Source: Hippophae tibetana
Taxonomy: Eukaryota > Streptophyta > Magnoliopsida > Rosales > Elaeagnaceae
Reading direction: 5' to 3'
DNA: 64,000 bases
Assembly: GCA_037013495.1 (NCBI GenBank)
Contig: CM072808.1
Coordinates: forward strand, 11,571,319-11,635,318
Under the pieces are notes generated by a model that saw nothing but the letters and a program-made list of their open reading frames with translations, had not been told where the DNA came from and did no database searches. This document shows, in pieces, positions 10,637 to 23,239 of the stretch. The position numbers and the translations under genes were made by a program. Within the stretch, counting starts at the first letter, position 1, and each line of letters starts with the position of its first letter.

Positions 10637-11785
10637 GTTATTTTCAATAGGTCTAAACCCATGGTATACTAATATTGTAAACTATCTTTCCACTAGTGTT
10701 TTACAACGTAACACTTCATATCAGGACAAGAAAAGGTTTTTTTAAAACTATTAAGGACTATTTCTGGGATGACCCTTATTTATACAAGATTGGTCAATAT
10801 CAAGTCATCCGGAGATGTTTACTTGAAGAAGAACAGTCTGGATTATTTTGGCCCACTCTTTTTAAAGATGCTCATATGTTTTGTGCACAATATGATAGAT
10901 GTCAAAGAATAGGAAACATAAGCAAAAGAGATTAAATGCCTTTGACATCTAATTTAGTTGTTGAAATCTTCGATGTATGGGAGATTGACTTTATGGGTCC
11001 TTTTCCGCCATCCAATGGTTTTCAATATATTTTGGTTACTGTGGATTATGTATCCAAGTGGGTAGAAGCTAACCCCACTAAAACCAATGATGCTAATGTT
11101 GTTGTTAAATTCTTAAGGATTTAATATTCAGCAGGTTTGTAACGCCTAGAGCTTTAATAATTGATAGAGCTAGCCATTTTTGTAAAAAGATCTTTGATGT
11201 AGTACTAAACAAGTACAACATCACACATAAAGTAGCTACTCCATATCATCCTCAAACTACTGGTTTAGAGGAAGTAAGTAATAGGAAAATTAAGGGAATA
11301 TTGGAACGTACTGTGAGTCCTTCAAGGAAGGATTGGGCATTTAACCTAAATGATGCCTTATGGGCATACCGCACCGCTTACAAAAAACCTATTAGGATGA
11401 GCCCTTACCGGTTAAACTTTGGGAAAGCATGCCACCTTCCAGTTGAACTTGAACACAAGGCTTACTGGGCAATTAAAGAGTTAAACATGGATTTAGATAA
11501 AGCAGGAGAAACACGGTTACTCCATCTTATTGAGTTGGAAGAAATTAGGAACGAAGCCTATGAGAATGCCAAATTATACAAAGAGCGTACTAAGCGCTAC
11601 CAGGAAAGCTGAGATCAAGATGGGATGGACCATTCAAAATAGTTCAGGTATTTGAACATGGAGTAGTAGAGCTATTGGATTCCAAGACACAAAAAACATT
11701 CAAAGTCAATGGGAATCATGTGAAGCCTTATTTAGAAGAACCAAATAACCTTGCTGAAATGGATTGCATTTGGCTGAGTAACCCT
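10637..11785 (+). pseudogene. L1 integrase, broken
   Basis: Three open pieces cover an integrase. Piece one (10696-10935) has DDPYLYKIGQYQVIRRC and FWPTLFKDAHMFCAQYDRCQ. The two His of the HHCC zinc site are lost in a deletion of about 20-25 residues, while the two Cys remain. Piece two (10936-11124) holds the first catalytic Asp in [11 protein letters not shown] frameshift at about 11120 follows; the second Asp is in LIIDRASHF (usual ISDGGTHF), and the Glu is in [14 protein letters not shown]. The third piece (11301-11612) ends at KRYQES. The C-terminal part reappears in another frame as [18 protein letters not shown] and VKPYLEEPNN. Several lesions make this non-functional. Confidence 0.85.
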
Positions 11786-12980
11786 TAGCACCATAAATTT
11801 ACGTCTTGCTAAGACGTTAAACTAAGCACTGGATGGGAGGTAACCCATCATTTTAGGTAATTTTCTTTTATTTCTTTTATTTCTATTGTTTATTTTAGTT
11901 TAATTACATGTGAATAATTTTAAAATTGTTAAAACTAAAAATATTTGTTGAGATGTTAGAAGTTAACAGCGATCTATCTGTGTGAACTTTATTGATGAAT
12001 ATGATGGATGCACCTACATTTCTCCATTACTACTTGCACATTCTTAGGAAATAGGTAATCTTTCTTCTCTTTTTCTCTTTATGTTTAATTTATAGTTGTT
12101 ACATTGAGTACAATGCAAGTTCTAGGTTAGGGGTGGTGAAAAGTTACCATGATTAATAAAAATTTAACAATTTCAAAAATTAAAAAAAATTAATAATAAT
12201 AATAATATATATATATTTTATTATTTTATGTTCACATTTTCATTTTTATTCTATTTGGTTTTATTTTCTTTGTGTGATTTAGTAATTTTTGTAATTTTAG
12301 AATTAATTTAAAAAATAAAAACAAAATTCTCACAAAAGTTTATCATTTCTTTAAATCAAATTTAAGTAAATAATTAAGTTTTTTGTACTGTTAGATTAAT
12401 TTTTAAAAACATATCATGAAATATTTTTTAATTGTTTTTGGTAATTAGTTAGTTTTTTGTCATAACTAGTATTTCTTGATAAGATGTGGAAATTATATTA
12501 AACCCAAAATTAGTGTTTATGAATTGTTTTAGTGGAGACTACCTTTGTGAGATATAATTTGAGCCTAATTTCCTTTATTCAGAGTGAAATATATATTTTT
12601 TCTACTCCAAACACATTTCTTATTCCTTCAATTTTTTTAGATGATCTCTATAGGTATTAGCATTGAATGTATGATATTTTTCTCATCTTAATAGAGTGTC
12701 GTATATTTTTTATTTTTATTTTTTCTTAGATTAAATGATTTAAGTTGAAACTGATAGTATATGCTTTTATCTCATTTATGCATGACTGCTACAAAAAAAA
12801 ATATCTGGGGGTTACCTAAACCAAAATCAAACAAAAAGCCATAAAATTAACCACTCACCAAAATCCTAAAAAATGTACAATCTGTACATGGGTTGACTCT
12901 CTAAAAAATATATATATTGAAAAATATCTTCAAAAAAAAATAGAGAGATAAAGAATATATAGTATAATCTACATACTATG
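11786..12980 (+). other. L1 3' untranslated region
   Basis: Noncoding region after integrase, beginning with the conserved ACGTTAAACTAAGCACTGGATGG...GGTAACCCATC stretch (about 11810-11850). The same order of sequence recurs at 40920-41010 plus 45478-46510. It breaks off at ACTATG (12980), where the tail of an L1 LTR begins, so the rest of the 3' region, the polypurine tract and the LTR start are deleted. Confidence 0.7.
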
Positions 12981-13528
12981 ACCCCACCAAAGGTGGAATT
13001 TAAATGGTTCATTTTCAATCTCTTAGAAAAAGGAATTAATTTAATTAACCAAATTAGTTATCAACCCCACCCACAGGTGATAATTGATTTGTTTAGTTAA
13101 CAAAGAATATCTAACTCTACCAAAGGTGGTATTCATATAAAAAAGAGAGAATCAATAAATATCAATTTATATCTTTAATAACCTAAATAATATGAACAAT
13201 CATAATTAACTTAGTTATTATATCCATAAATACTCCACTATTATAAATGATAAAATTTTCATAAATGTTTATTGAATCTTTATCTATGTTTATTTTTATG
13301 TTATTAGATTAGAAACATAAAGCCCAAAATATCGTGACAGGATGTTTAGGATTTAATTTCGTTTTTAAAAATTTGAATAATAAATTAAAAACCACATACA
13401 TTCCTTCCTTAGATCGACCTTGGGAGTATACTTATCATTTTCTATGAAATGATTCGTGCACTTGCGAGAGTTTTATAAATATAAAACCAAAGTATTGGTA
13501 GGATCGGCGATGCCGGTTCTGCTCATCA
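12981..13528 (+). repeat. L1 3' LTR, last 548 bp
   Basis: The segment aligns with 9211-9758 over its full length and ends with the same CTCATCA. It closes element L1 on the right. The next base belongs to the reverse transcriptase of L2, so this is the L1/L2 insertion boundary. Confidence 0.85.
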
Positions 13529-14110
13529 ATTATAAGTATATTTTTTGATTATATAGAAAGCATTATAGAAGTGTTTATGGATGATTTTATTGTATATAGA
13601 GATTCATTTGATAACTACCTCAGTAACCTTACATTAATTATAGAGAGATGCATAGCACTAACCTCATACTTAATTGGAAAAAATATCATTTTATGGTAAA
13701 TCAAGGTATAGTTCTCGGACATATGATGTCATCTAAAGGAATAAAGATTTATAAATCAAAGATAGATCTTATTCATTCCTTACCACCTCCTACTTGTGTA
13801 AGATGGGTTTTTTCTATCCTTGGTTATGTAGGATTCTATCGAAGATTTATACAGGATTTCTAAAAAAATGGAAAGGCCTATATTCCAGTTACTCCAAAAG
13901 GATGCAGTATTTGTTTTCAATGAAGAGTTATGCAAAGTATTTAACATATTGAAAGAAATTTTAACCAGAGTACCTATCTTAAGCCACCTAACAATAGTCT
14001 ACCATTTGAGCTGATGTGTGATGCAAGTGACTATACAATTGGAGCTTTTTTGGAACAAAAGAAAGGTAAGCTACAAAATGAATCACTTAAAAATTCTTAG
14101 AGAGTGGATT
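13529..14110 (+). pseudogene. L2 reverse transcriptase (3' part) and start of RNase H
   Basis: Reading resumes with SIFFDYIES and the catalytic FMDDF (about 13575), in a frame that shifts several times. An open stretch of 71 codons (13648-13863) has GIVLGHMMSSKGIKI and LGYVGFYRRFIQDF. After a stop the connection continues (PIFQLLQKDAVFVFNEEL), then RNase H begins with ELMCDASDYTIGAFLEQKKGK near 14010 and stops abruptly at about 14080, so most of RNase H is deleted. This is the other half of the element whose LTR, gag and protease lie at 1028-4882. Confidence 0.75.
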
Positions 14111-15100
14111 TTATTGTCCAACAATGTTCAAGAATACCTTAACTTTTTGTAAAACATTTGAACATTGTCAACAAATAGGTAACTTGGACACTAGAAATCA
14201 AATGATACAAATTCCAATTATTATTATTGAAATCTTTGACATTTGGGGTATTAATTACATGGGACCTTATCCCTCTTCTTTTGTTATATGTATATTTTAC
14301 TTGATATGGGTCACATATCTAAATAGGTGCAAGCTAAAGCCACCAGATAATGACTCTAAATTTGTTGTGAATTTTGTGAAGTCTAACATCTTTGCTATGT
14401 TTGCAACCCCAAGAGGTATCATTAGCGATGATGGATTACATTTTTGCAATAAGATTTTTGAGGCCTTACTTAAAAATTACAATGTTAACCATAGAGTTTC
14501 TACCCCTTTTCACCCATGAAAAATTAGACAAGTTGAAGTCTCTAATTGAAAGATAACGTCCATCCTTGAAAAGACAATTAAACCTAATAGAAAGGATTGG
14601 AGCTTGAAACTAGATGATGCATTATAGGCATGTAGAACTACATATAAAAATCCAATTAGAATGTCTTGATTCTGGTTGGCGTGTGGTAAACCTTGTCATC
14701 TACCAGTTGAGTTAGAGCACCAAGCATTTTGGGATGTGAAATAGTGTAACATAGACTTAGATGAAGTTGGAAGGCACCAAAAATTACAAAGGGATTTCAT
14801 GACAATATGATATCAAGGAAATAATTCACCATTAGTGATAAAGTCTTGTTATTCCATTCATTCCTTAACCTATTTTTAGGTAAGTTACATTCTCATTGGG
14901 TCAATCCATTTATTATTACTAATATTTCTCTTATGGTGTAGTTGAGATACGAAGCCCAAGTACTAATAAAGAATTCAAAGTTAATGGACATAGATTGAAG
15001 CCATACTATGAACCTTTTTCACCAATCATTATAGATAAGGTGACTCTAAATGAACCAACAAATTTGGATAGTTAAAGAAATGCATGAGGCACTTTCAGAC
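14111..15100 (+). pseudogene. L2 integrase, broken
   Basis: The open part 14124-14519 starts in the second half of the zinc-binding region (FCKTFEHCQQIGNL) and continues into the catalytic core. The first catalytic position reads WGINYMGPYP, so Asp is replaced by Asn. The second Asp is kept in IISDDGLHFCN. The Glu is kept in RQVEVSN, followed at once by a stop. Later fragments ([38 protein letters not shown]) are interrupted by stops. Sequence matching the C-terminal tail extends to about 15060. The protein is dead. Confidence 0.8.
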
Positions 15101-16597
15101 TAAGGACGTTAAACCAAGCACTTTGTGGGAGGCAACCCACCAGATTTGTTTCTACTCTTTTTTTTACTTAATTTTACATTACATATATGCATGTGTTTAC
15201 ATTTAGGACAATGTAAAAATAAGGTGAGGAAGAGTGTTAACACATCAATATTTTTTATTTTTTATGTTTTATTAGTTTTGCATGTTTTAGGATTAATACG
15301 CTCTATTAGGGGTGTCCATAAACCGGGCCGGACTGGACCAAACCGTAAAATTGGACCGGACCGGACCAAACCAAACAGTTTTACTAATCAAATGGTCCGA
15401 TTCGATTTGTACTAATTTTAAACCGTTCGAACCAGACTGGACCGGTTTAATAATATATTAAAAATTTCACATTATTCTTCATTAAATTATAAAAAAATCG
15501 GACCAAACCGGACCGAACCGTTTTATAAATCAAACGGTTCGGTCCGGTCCGAGTAATATGAACGGTCCGGTTTGGTTAAAAATTTTTTAGCATTGTTTAT
15601 TACATTTTTATGATAATTAGGATTAATAGAAGGGCTTGGAATGTGTCACATATTCTATATTTTTTTCTATCATTTTTGATAAAATTAGGTAAATAATGTT
15701 ATGTCAAAAAGCATAATAAAATGTTGATAGAGTCTTGACCTTGTTCCTAATTGAAAGTAACTTTATGACAAATTTGCTCAAAACTAACATTCACAATAGT
15801 TAAATTAGTGATAGAATAATCTATATGCACGAACTTGTGAAAAATGTTATGCACCTTTTGGACCTTTGGTGTATTTTTAATGAATAAGAATAGGTTGGTG
15901 AATACTAAATGAATTTCTTGAAAAATAGTTAAGGCCATAGGATTAACTTTTCTGCCTAAATTTTCTACCCTTAATGTTATTGTTATTTCATGAACCTTTT
16001 AATGACCTAATTTGAACCTACATGAACCAATTATTTCTACCCAATACTCCTTACCCTTTGAACCAAATACATTGGCTATACCCTATAGTTCAAGATTAAA
16101 TGGAGTTGTACAAAAAGAGAATGGATTTTATGAAAATACTAGAATAAGATTTAAGAGTGTCAATTATGCTATAATTGATTAAAGGCCCAACATATAGAAA
16201 CATCCTCTACTATAATATGTTCCAAGAAAAAAAAGAGAGAAAAGATATATATAAAATAATAATAAAAGAACAAGTTGAAAAAAATAATAAAAAGGACTAT
16301 GTGTCCTTCAAAAAACAGTGGCATAAATAAAATAAAGGAAGAAAATAATGATATTTGGGGGTCCAAAACAATGAAATTTGACCCATTTTATTGACATGAT
16401 TGGTCTTATAATAGTATTATGTATAGGTCTCTTTCTCTTACTCCATGGAATCATGAATTTTTGTTTCTCTTTTATTTCTTTCATTTGATTGAACCGACAA
16501 ACATAACCGCATATTATAACTAAATGAAATACCTTTTGATTTTAAGGAATATTTTTGATGAATGGAGACACAATTTTAAGGAAAAGCCTATGGTATA
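15101..16597 (+). other. L2 3' untranslated region, first part
   Basis: It begins with GACGTTAAACCAAGCACTTTGTGGGAGGCAACCC, in several pieces typical of the region after integrase in this Ty3 group. The rest is AT-rich without a supported gene. It contains the GGACCGG-rich insert at 15305-15585 and is split at 16598 by the L3 solo LTR. Confidence 0.6.
15305..15585. repeat. GGACCGG/AACCGG-rich short insert, MITE-like
   Basis: An island of many short direct and inverted motifs (ACCGGGCCGG, GGACCGGACCGG, ACGGTTCGGTCCGGTCCG, GGTCCGGTTTGG) in otherwise AT-rich DNA. The two halves can pair, since AAACCGGACCG recurs as its complement CGGTCCGGTTT. It starts with a GGGGTGTCC-like end. No matching terminal end or target duplication was found, so the element class is open. 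Confidence 0.5.
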
Positions 16598-18213
16598 TGA
16601 TAGCCACACAAATTGTGTGTGAAATGAATATGCAAGTATACGTATCACAATAAGTAATATAATGATAAGAAAATATTATTTTGACAGAGATTATTTTATA
16701 AGAAACTAATTTTTAAAACTAAAAAAATAAAAATCAAATTTTTTTTTGTGTTTTTATATTTTAAGGAAGCAAATTAAAATAACTAAAAGTAAATAGAAAT
16801 AATTAATTAAATTAGATTTGGTAATTATGAAGATATATAAGAAAATATCTAAGAATACATAATACCCCAAATTTCTAAACATGTGAATAACTAAAATCCC
16901 CCCAATATAATTATCAATTAATTACACAATCAATTGAATCTTACATATCATGTATTCCTCTATCAAGTAAACATGTGTATTCCTCTCTTAAGGAAGCAAA
17001 ATTAAAATAACTAAAAATTAAGTATCAATAATTAATTAAATCAGATTTGGTAACTAAGAAGATATATGAGAAAATATCTAAGAATACTTAATCCCCCAAT
17101 TTTCTTAACATGTGAATGACTAAAATCCCTCCAATATAATTATCAATTAATTATATACATAACAATCATACATCTATGCCTAGAAACTATGCATGTTATT
17201 TAATCAAGATAAACAATTAAATAATTCTCTTAAATCTATTTAATTGCCTCTATAGATAAATTATTGGCCAAACAATTAATAGCATAAAAATTAGGTTAAA
17301 TAAGATAATTAAATTATAATTATAATTGGGGTAAAATATTAGATCATCACATGGTGAAAATTAGGTTTATAAGATCACTAGATTAATAAATTATCTAGAC
17401 ATAATTGAGAAAGAAAAGAGTGGAAGAAGAAATACAATCAATCTCTTGAATTGTAATACTAATTTTCTCTCGAATCTCCACCAAAATTGTATCTCCTCTT
17501 GAATTGTTCTATATTTTTATCTCTTTTTAGCTCTAAAAAATTATCAAAATTATGTTATGGTGGCTCATTAGAGTTTATGGGGTGATTAGGGGCTTAAATA
17601 TAGCTTTAGTGCAAGGGTTGAGATCAAAACAAGCAAAATTAACAGCACCAACCAATCACAATGCAACACGTGGCATAAGGAATTCACTAGGCGAATCCGA
17701 GCATGATGTATGGCAAGGGAGACCAGTCTAAGTTAACACATCCTAATTCAATGCCACATGGCACAACATGATTTTCGATAATAAATGGCATGGTGCACAG
17801 ATGGAACGGCTAGACTAGTAGAGTGGTGACATGTGGTTGTGTTGTTAGACCGCCCTCTAAACTCGAATTGAACACCATACTGACATGTGGTACATGTTGA
17901 TTTGCTCTTCACATGTGGTGATTTAAAATTTGTTATCCCTGCTTGCATGGTGTCCTTGTGGCTTCTCAGTAACTCCTATTCTTACGTGACAGTCTGTATG
18001 GTAGCATTGATTCGTCATACATTAAAAATTCATAAAAAATCCATAACAATTCTAAAAAACTCCCCAAAAATTCCAAATATTATATTTTCATCCATTTTCA
18101 CTAAATATTTTATATTTTAATATTTTTAGCTCCAAAAATACTATTTATTAAATAAAACATATAAATATTAAGTAAAAAAGTGTGCTATTGACTCTACTTT
18201 CCTAGAGTCATCA
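16598..18213 (-). mobile_element. L3 solo LTR
   Basis: A single LTR of 1616 bp in minus orientation. On the minus strand it runs from TGATGACTCTAGG (18213) to GTGTGGCTATCA (16598), so it has TG...CA ends. The flanking 5-mers GTATA (16593-16597) and GTATC (18214-18218) match at four of five bases, as expected for an old target duplication. No internal region is present, so it arose by recombination between two LTRs. The sequence near 16990-17160 partly repeats 16750-16930 (GGAAGCAAA...AACTAAAAATTAA), an internal duplication. Another copy of this family is at 1-687. Confidence 0.7.
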
Positions 18214-18457
18214 GTATCCAATTCAATTCTAAAAAGAATTGTGATGTTTTTTAGGGAGGAACAATGTTTCAACTTGTTTATGGATGATGATGTGACTATT
18301 TCTAATTCATACTACATCATACACACACTTTGAGCATGATTATTGTATAGTAGCTATAACAAAGGGAAGACTATAGATAATATGTAATATTTATTAGAAT
18401 TTGAAATCATAATATTGTTAAGCCTCAAAGATAAAATGTTAGAAAACTTATTCTCTT
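18214..18457 (+). other. L2 3' untranslated region, second part
   Basis: Noncoding sequence between the L3 solo LTR and copia A, with no gene visible. Its last five bases, CTCTT (18453-18457), recur at 24386-24390, so L2 sequence continues at 24391 after the copia insertion. Confidence 0.5.
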
Positions 18458-19574
18458 TGTTAAGTTTATGTTAGTATTCGCGATATTCATGAAACAAAAT
18501 GTTTAATTATAATTATAATTTATTGGTGTGTCTTAGAAGAATATTTCAAGCCATAGAAACTATCAAACCTCAATGGTTACATATCAGGTATATTTTTGTT
18601 CCTATGCATGTTAGACTGCATATTAGACATGATACACTTGGTCAATCAAGCAATGAACTTGATGAATCTGATTTTAATATGTGACTAGATCAATCAAGGG
18701 ACATACTCGATCAATCCACTTATTTTTAAATATTGGTTAAACATATTTTATATCTATAGAATAGATGTTCAATCAATTCACCAATGTACACAATTGATCG
18801 AGTAATTGAGTGGGTCGCCCAAGCATCTAGTTATCTAATTTTAAAATGTATTTCTAATAGGAATTGCATTTTTTTTACATTATTGTCCTTATTCCTTAAA
18901 ACTATTTTAACTCCTTTTATGGGCAATATGGTAATTATAATTTAACCTAATGTGCTTTCAAATATTCTTCAAATTAAAAAATAAACACACATTTGAAACC
19001 AACCACACAGAAGCTATTGTGCTTATTCTCTTCATATTTTATTCTATTTCTTGTTTCATAAATATATGATCATAGTTCTTTAGGGTTTTTTATTTAGTTA
19101 ATCTATTAAACATTAGTGGTTGTGTTTGATTGATTAATAAGCCCAATTGATTTATGATATTTTGATCATATGTTCTTATAGTTTCTTTATTATTTTAATT
19201 CTTGAATTGATGCATAAAATAATTATGCGTTCCATAGCATAATTATTTTATTTGATTATCAATATTTGAAGAAACTATCTTTATTGAACTTGTGCTTAAA
19301 ATGATTATTCTAAAGTAGCTAGTTTGAGTCCTAGCCTTGTAAATGGATGCTTGTTTTTCATAGTAGATAGTTAAGTGGTCTAGTGGAATAGTGGTTTTTC
19401 TCTAAGGTCATTGGTGTGACCGAGGTTATTTCCACCCAAAAATATCATGTGTTGATGTTTTCAATTCCATATTACATTATGTACACATAATTAGTTGATT
19501 GGCCATTTACAAAATTTTAATTTACCATACTTTTGTTGACCAAACAATTAGATCTATAACTAAATAAACTTTCA
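18458..19574 (+). repeat. Copia A 5' LTR
   Basis: Begins TGTTAAGTTTATGTTAG and ends ACTTTCA just before the primer site. It shares its order of blocks with the LTRs at 23240, 41011, 42081 and 44224: the GTGTCTTAGAAGAATATTTCAAGCC block, then a run of GATCAATC/GATCGAG motifs, then the TAACTAAATAAAC end. Confidence 0.8.
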
Positions 19575-21610
19575 TTTGGTATTAGAATGGCCACTAGATA
19601 CACTTAGGGCACCTAGGACCTTGTTATTAATCACTTTAGAAAGGACTTGACTACAGCCCTTACTCCTTACTTTCATGAGTCAAATAACCTATATTGGAAG
19701 GCTTTATGGTTAGGAACCACCTACGATTACCAAAGATAATGTAGTCACCCCTAAACCTAGGAATGAATCAATCAATCAAGATAAAAATGGTAGTAGATGG
19801 AATAAAAAAGAAATTATTGTTATTTTAAAGGTTGTCTATTGATGAGTTTCATCGTATTTCACATGTTGAAACTGTTGAGCAAGCTTGGATATTTTGAAGG
19901 TTTCCGATAAGGGTACCTCACAAGTTAAACAAACAAAACTTTTCATGCTTAGTCATCAATTTGAAAATATTGGGATGAAAAAATATGAGACTTTTTTCTT
20001 ATTTCTTTTCTAGATTATATGATATTAATGACACCTCTATCAATCTTGGAGAGAAAATTGATGATTTCAGGATAACTCGAAAGATTCTCTACTCAGTATC
20101 AAATTGCTTCCTTTTAAAGGTCATTGCAATTGATGAAAGCAAGGATGTACACAATTTGAAAATAGAAGAACTTGTAGGGTCACCTTACACCTATGAGATG
20201 AGCTTTCATAAGCCTCTAAAGAACAGAATACCACTTTTAAAACTACTATGATTGAAGAAAAGGTCAATAATGATGAAGAAATAGAACTCTTAACCAAATG
20301 GTTGAACAAAATCCTCAATAACAAGAATCTTGAAAACATAGGACATTTAAATTTTCAAAAGGATTGAAATCTAAGAGAATTCAAATCTGTGAGTTTTAAT
20401 GGTAAGAAATCTAAACCCACTGGACCTTAATGTTTTCAATGTATGGGTTTTGGTCACTTTGTAGTTGACTGTAAAGAAGAAGAACCAAATTGGAAGATAT
20501 TTCAACACTACACTTTCTGACTCTAAAAGTGATAACAATAATATAGTTGAATTTGGCACAAACTATTTGGAATTTACTACAATTGCAGGTGAACAATCTA
20601 GTAGGTTTGACATTGATTTAGATGATGAGGAAAGTAATGTTGAGTTTTTAATCAACAAATTTAATGTCATTAATATTAATAAAGTGTTCATAGATTATGT
20701 AAGGTGCTAAAGGGAAGTAGCTAAACTAAATAAAAAATTTAAATCTATTGAAACAAATTCCTTAATTATAGAAAAAAAGAAAATTGTATGAATGTGCTAA
20801 TGTCTTGAACTCAAGTCATACAGATTTTAAATAGGAAAACAAGAATCTTGTGTAGGGAGTTGAACAACCAAAATAATTTGTAAAGAGGTTAACCATTGGA
20901 GATAAATGGCTAAAAATAATTTTAGATTATGGAAAACTTATGAGAAACAAGAGAGGACTAGGCTATGTAGATGAGGATTCTACCCCATCATCTTCAAAAA
21001 CAACAAAATTTGTAAGACCTTCCAACCCTTCTACTTTATTGGATACAAATACAATTTCAACATCAAAGACTATTGTGATAAGGCCTTTCAACCATACACT
21101 TAATGTTACTCATTATACATAAACAATAGTTTCACCTGTTATTGAAAAATCTATTAAGTTTACACATATCTGTCATCATTGTGGTAGGAAAGTTCATATT
21201 AGGCCCAAGGGTAGATTTTTGATGAATGCTTCTAAATTTGACACTAATTTCCATGCTTCACATAGTAAGATCCATAACCATCATAAATCTATGCATGTTG
21301 CATCATATTCTAAAATGAATGGAAATTATATTAACATGTTCAAAAATTCTACCATAAAGCATGAAGTTATTTGTTCAAAGAGATATATAAATTCAACACT
21401 CACAATTTTAGGACTAATTACCATCATCTTATAATGCAGTATAATTCATGCTACATTTTCATTTAGGATGAATGATAAATCCAAAGGTAAGTCCAAGAAT
21501 AAGCCTATGAAAACAATGGCATTTTCTTTCCAACCCAAAGATGTAAAGAAATCAAAATTCAAGAAAGTATGGGTTAGAAAGGATTGCCTTTTTCCTGTCA
21601 CCTGACCATT
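19575..21610 (+). pseudogene. Copia A gag remnant
   Basis: The N-terminal part (19590-19980) is full of stops but parallels the copia B gag at 43101. The open stretch 19985-20251 carries the UBN2 core: NLGEKIDDFRITRKILYSVS and IDESKDVHNLKIEELVGS. An intact CCHC knuckle, CFQCMGFGHFVVDC, is at 20431-20472. Later parts show RGLGYVDEDSTPSSSKTTKF (about 20955) and a second knuckle, CHHCGRKVHIRPKG (about 21175), whose last Cys is changed to Gly. VWVRKDCL near 21570 resembles the end of gag in SIRE/Maximus-type copia elements. Gag would form the particle; this copy cannot be translated whole. Confidence 0.75.
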
Positions 21611-23239
21611 GGTCTTTATTCTTTCACCTAGATACCTTTATTTGAGTGCTTAATTGACCATAGGTGAACATCTTTAGATTGATTTTTTGTTTTTATTATT
21701 ATTGATCTTTCTTAGTTTCAAAAAACAATAAGATAAAAAATAAAATCAAAGAGGAGGTAAGCATGCTTTAACATTGAAAAAATCATTACATACTCTATTC
21801 ATACTTATTTTGATTGGCTACACATTATACAATGGATATTTTGACTTGTGCATTTATATATTTTTCACATCTAGTGATCGATGTTGACATAAACCTATAC
21901 ACATACTCACTGTACATATAAGTATGTCATGTAAGAAGTTTATAATTAATTATATGAGATTTTAGGGCATGATATAACCTTGATTGTGAAAATTAAGGTT
22001 GAAGGTTGAACCCTATCTTTCACTGTATAAAATGCTACTATAGAAAGACACCTAGTTTTGAGGGGGATACATATTGTGATGTGTGAAAGATAACATAGTG
22101 AGCAGAGAGAGCTATCTCACAACTAGTATAAAAGTCATCATATTAAGTATACTGGCTTGTGCATATATCCTTCAAAAAATAATGATAATAATATTAATGG
22201 AAAAATAAAAATACAAAAGCTTTTGCATACACAAAAAGGAAATAAATAAGAAATCTCTCCCAAAAAAATGATACAAAAGGGGAATACAAAAAATAATAAA
22301 TAAATTAGAGTTATCTCTCGATAAGTAAATTTTATTTTGTGTAAGTATGAATTCAACTACAATTGTTCTTATGATAGGTGAAACTCCTTTTTAATCTTTC
22401 ATAAATGATCATAAGTGAATAGATTCTCATCCTATTGTAGTTCCAACACATATTTTACTTTTGTTATTATTAATATGTCACCATATCTATTAGTATATTT
22501 TTATGTCTTCTCTACATATATTCATGTTATCAATAGATAGTAACACTTTGAAAAAAATTAATTTCATAATATATTTATACTATTGTATTCATGTTAAGCT
22601 AAGTCTACGACTCTCAATTAAAAAAATTGTATATATCACTTTTTTGTATAATTTTTTATCTATTATAATTTATTTAGAAGAGTTGTGAATTTTAGGGGGA
22701 GTTTAATCATTTTTAGAAAACATATTGTCTATAGCTCCTATTTTGAGCTTTTAAGAATGTGTAATCCTTCTTTTAGTCATTAAATACACTGCTTGCTTGC
22801 TCAACCTATTGTCTTTATTTCATGATTATATTATTTATTTGTATGATAAAAAGATGGAGAAAAGTAGACTTTTAAATGAAAAATCTACAAAAAAGGAGAG
22901 AGTTAATTTATGGGGAGAATTAATTTGAAAATCTACTTTGGAAATATTACACATAGGGGAGTAATACTTTTGATTTCTATCTAATGATTACTCACTTATG
23001 AGTATTCTTCACTTATTATATTGTTATATACCTTAAAATAATGAACAATGAGTCTTTTGGGACAAGTTGATTGGGTATTTGTGTTTTTAACTTCTAATGT
23101 TTACATGAGCTTTCAAGGATCAAGCGAAGATGGTTCCATTGGATCTTAGGATAGTACCACTATGTAAAATTTAAGTTTTTTATAAGAATTATGTAATGAG
23201 AGAGAGATTTTGTCATATGAAAATTCCAAATGAAGATAT
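21611..23239 (+). other. Copia A remaining internal region, no gene seen
   Basis: AT-rich, with no protease, integrase or reverse transcriptase motif in any frame. The last 200 bp (from ATGAACAATGAGTCTTTTGGG, about 23040) match 44028-44223 in copia B and 41960-42080, so they are the conserved 3' noncoding end next to the purine tract. Confidence 0.55.
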
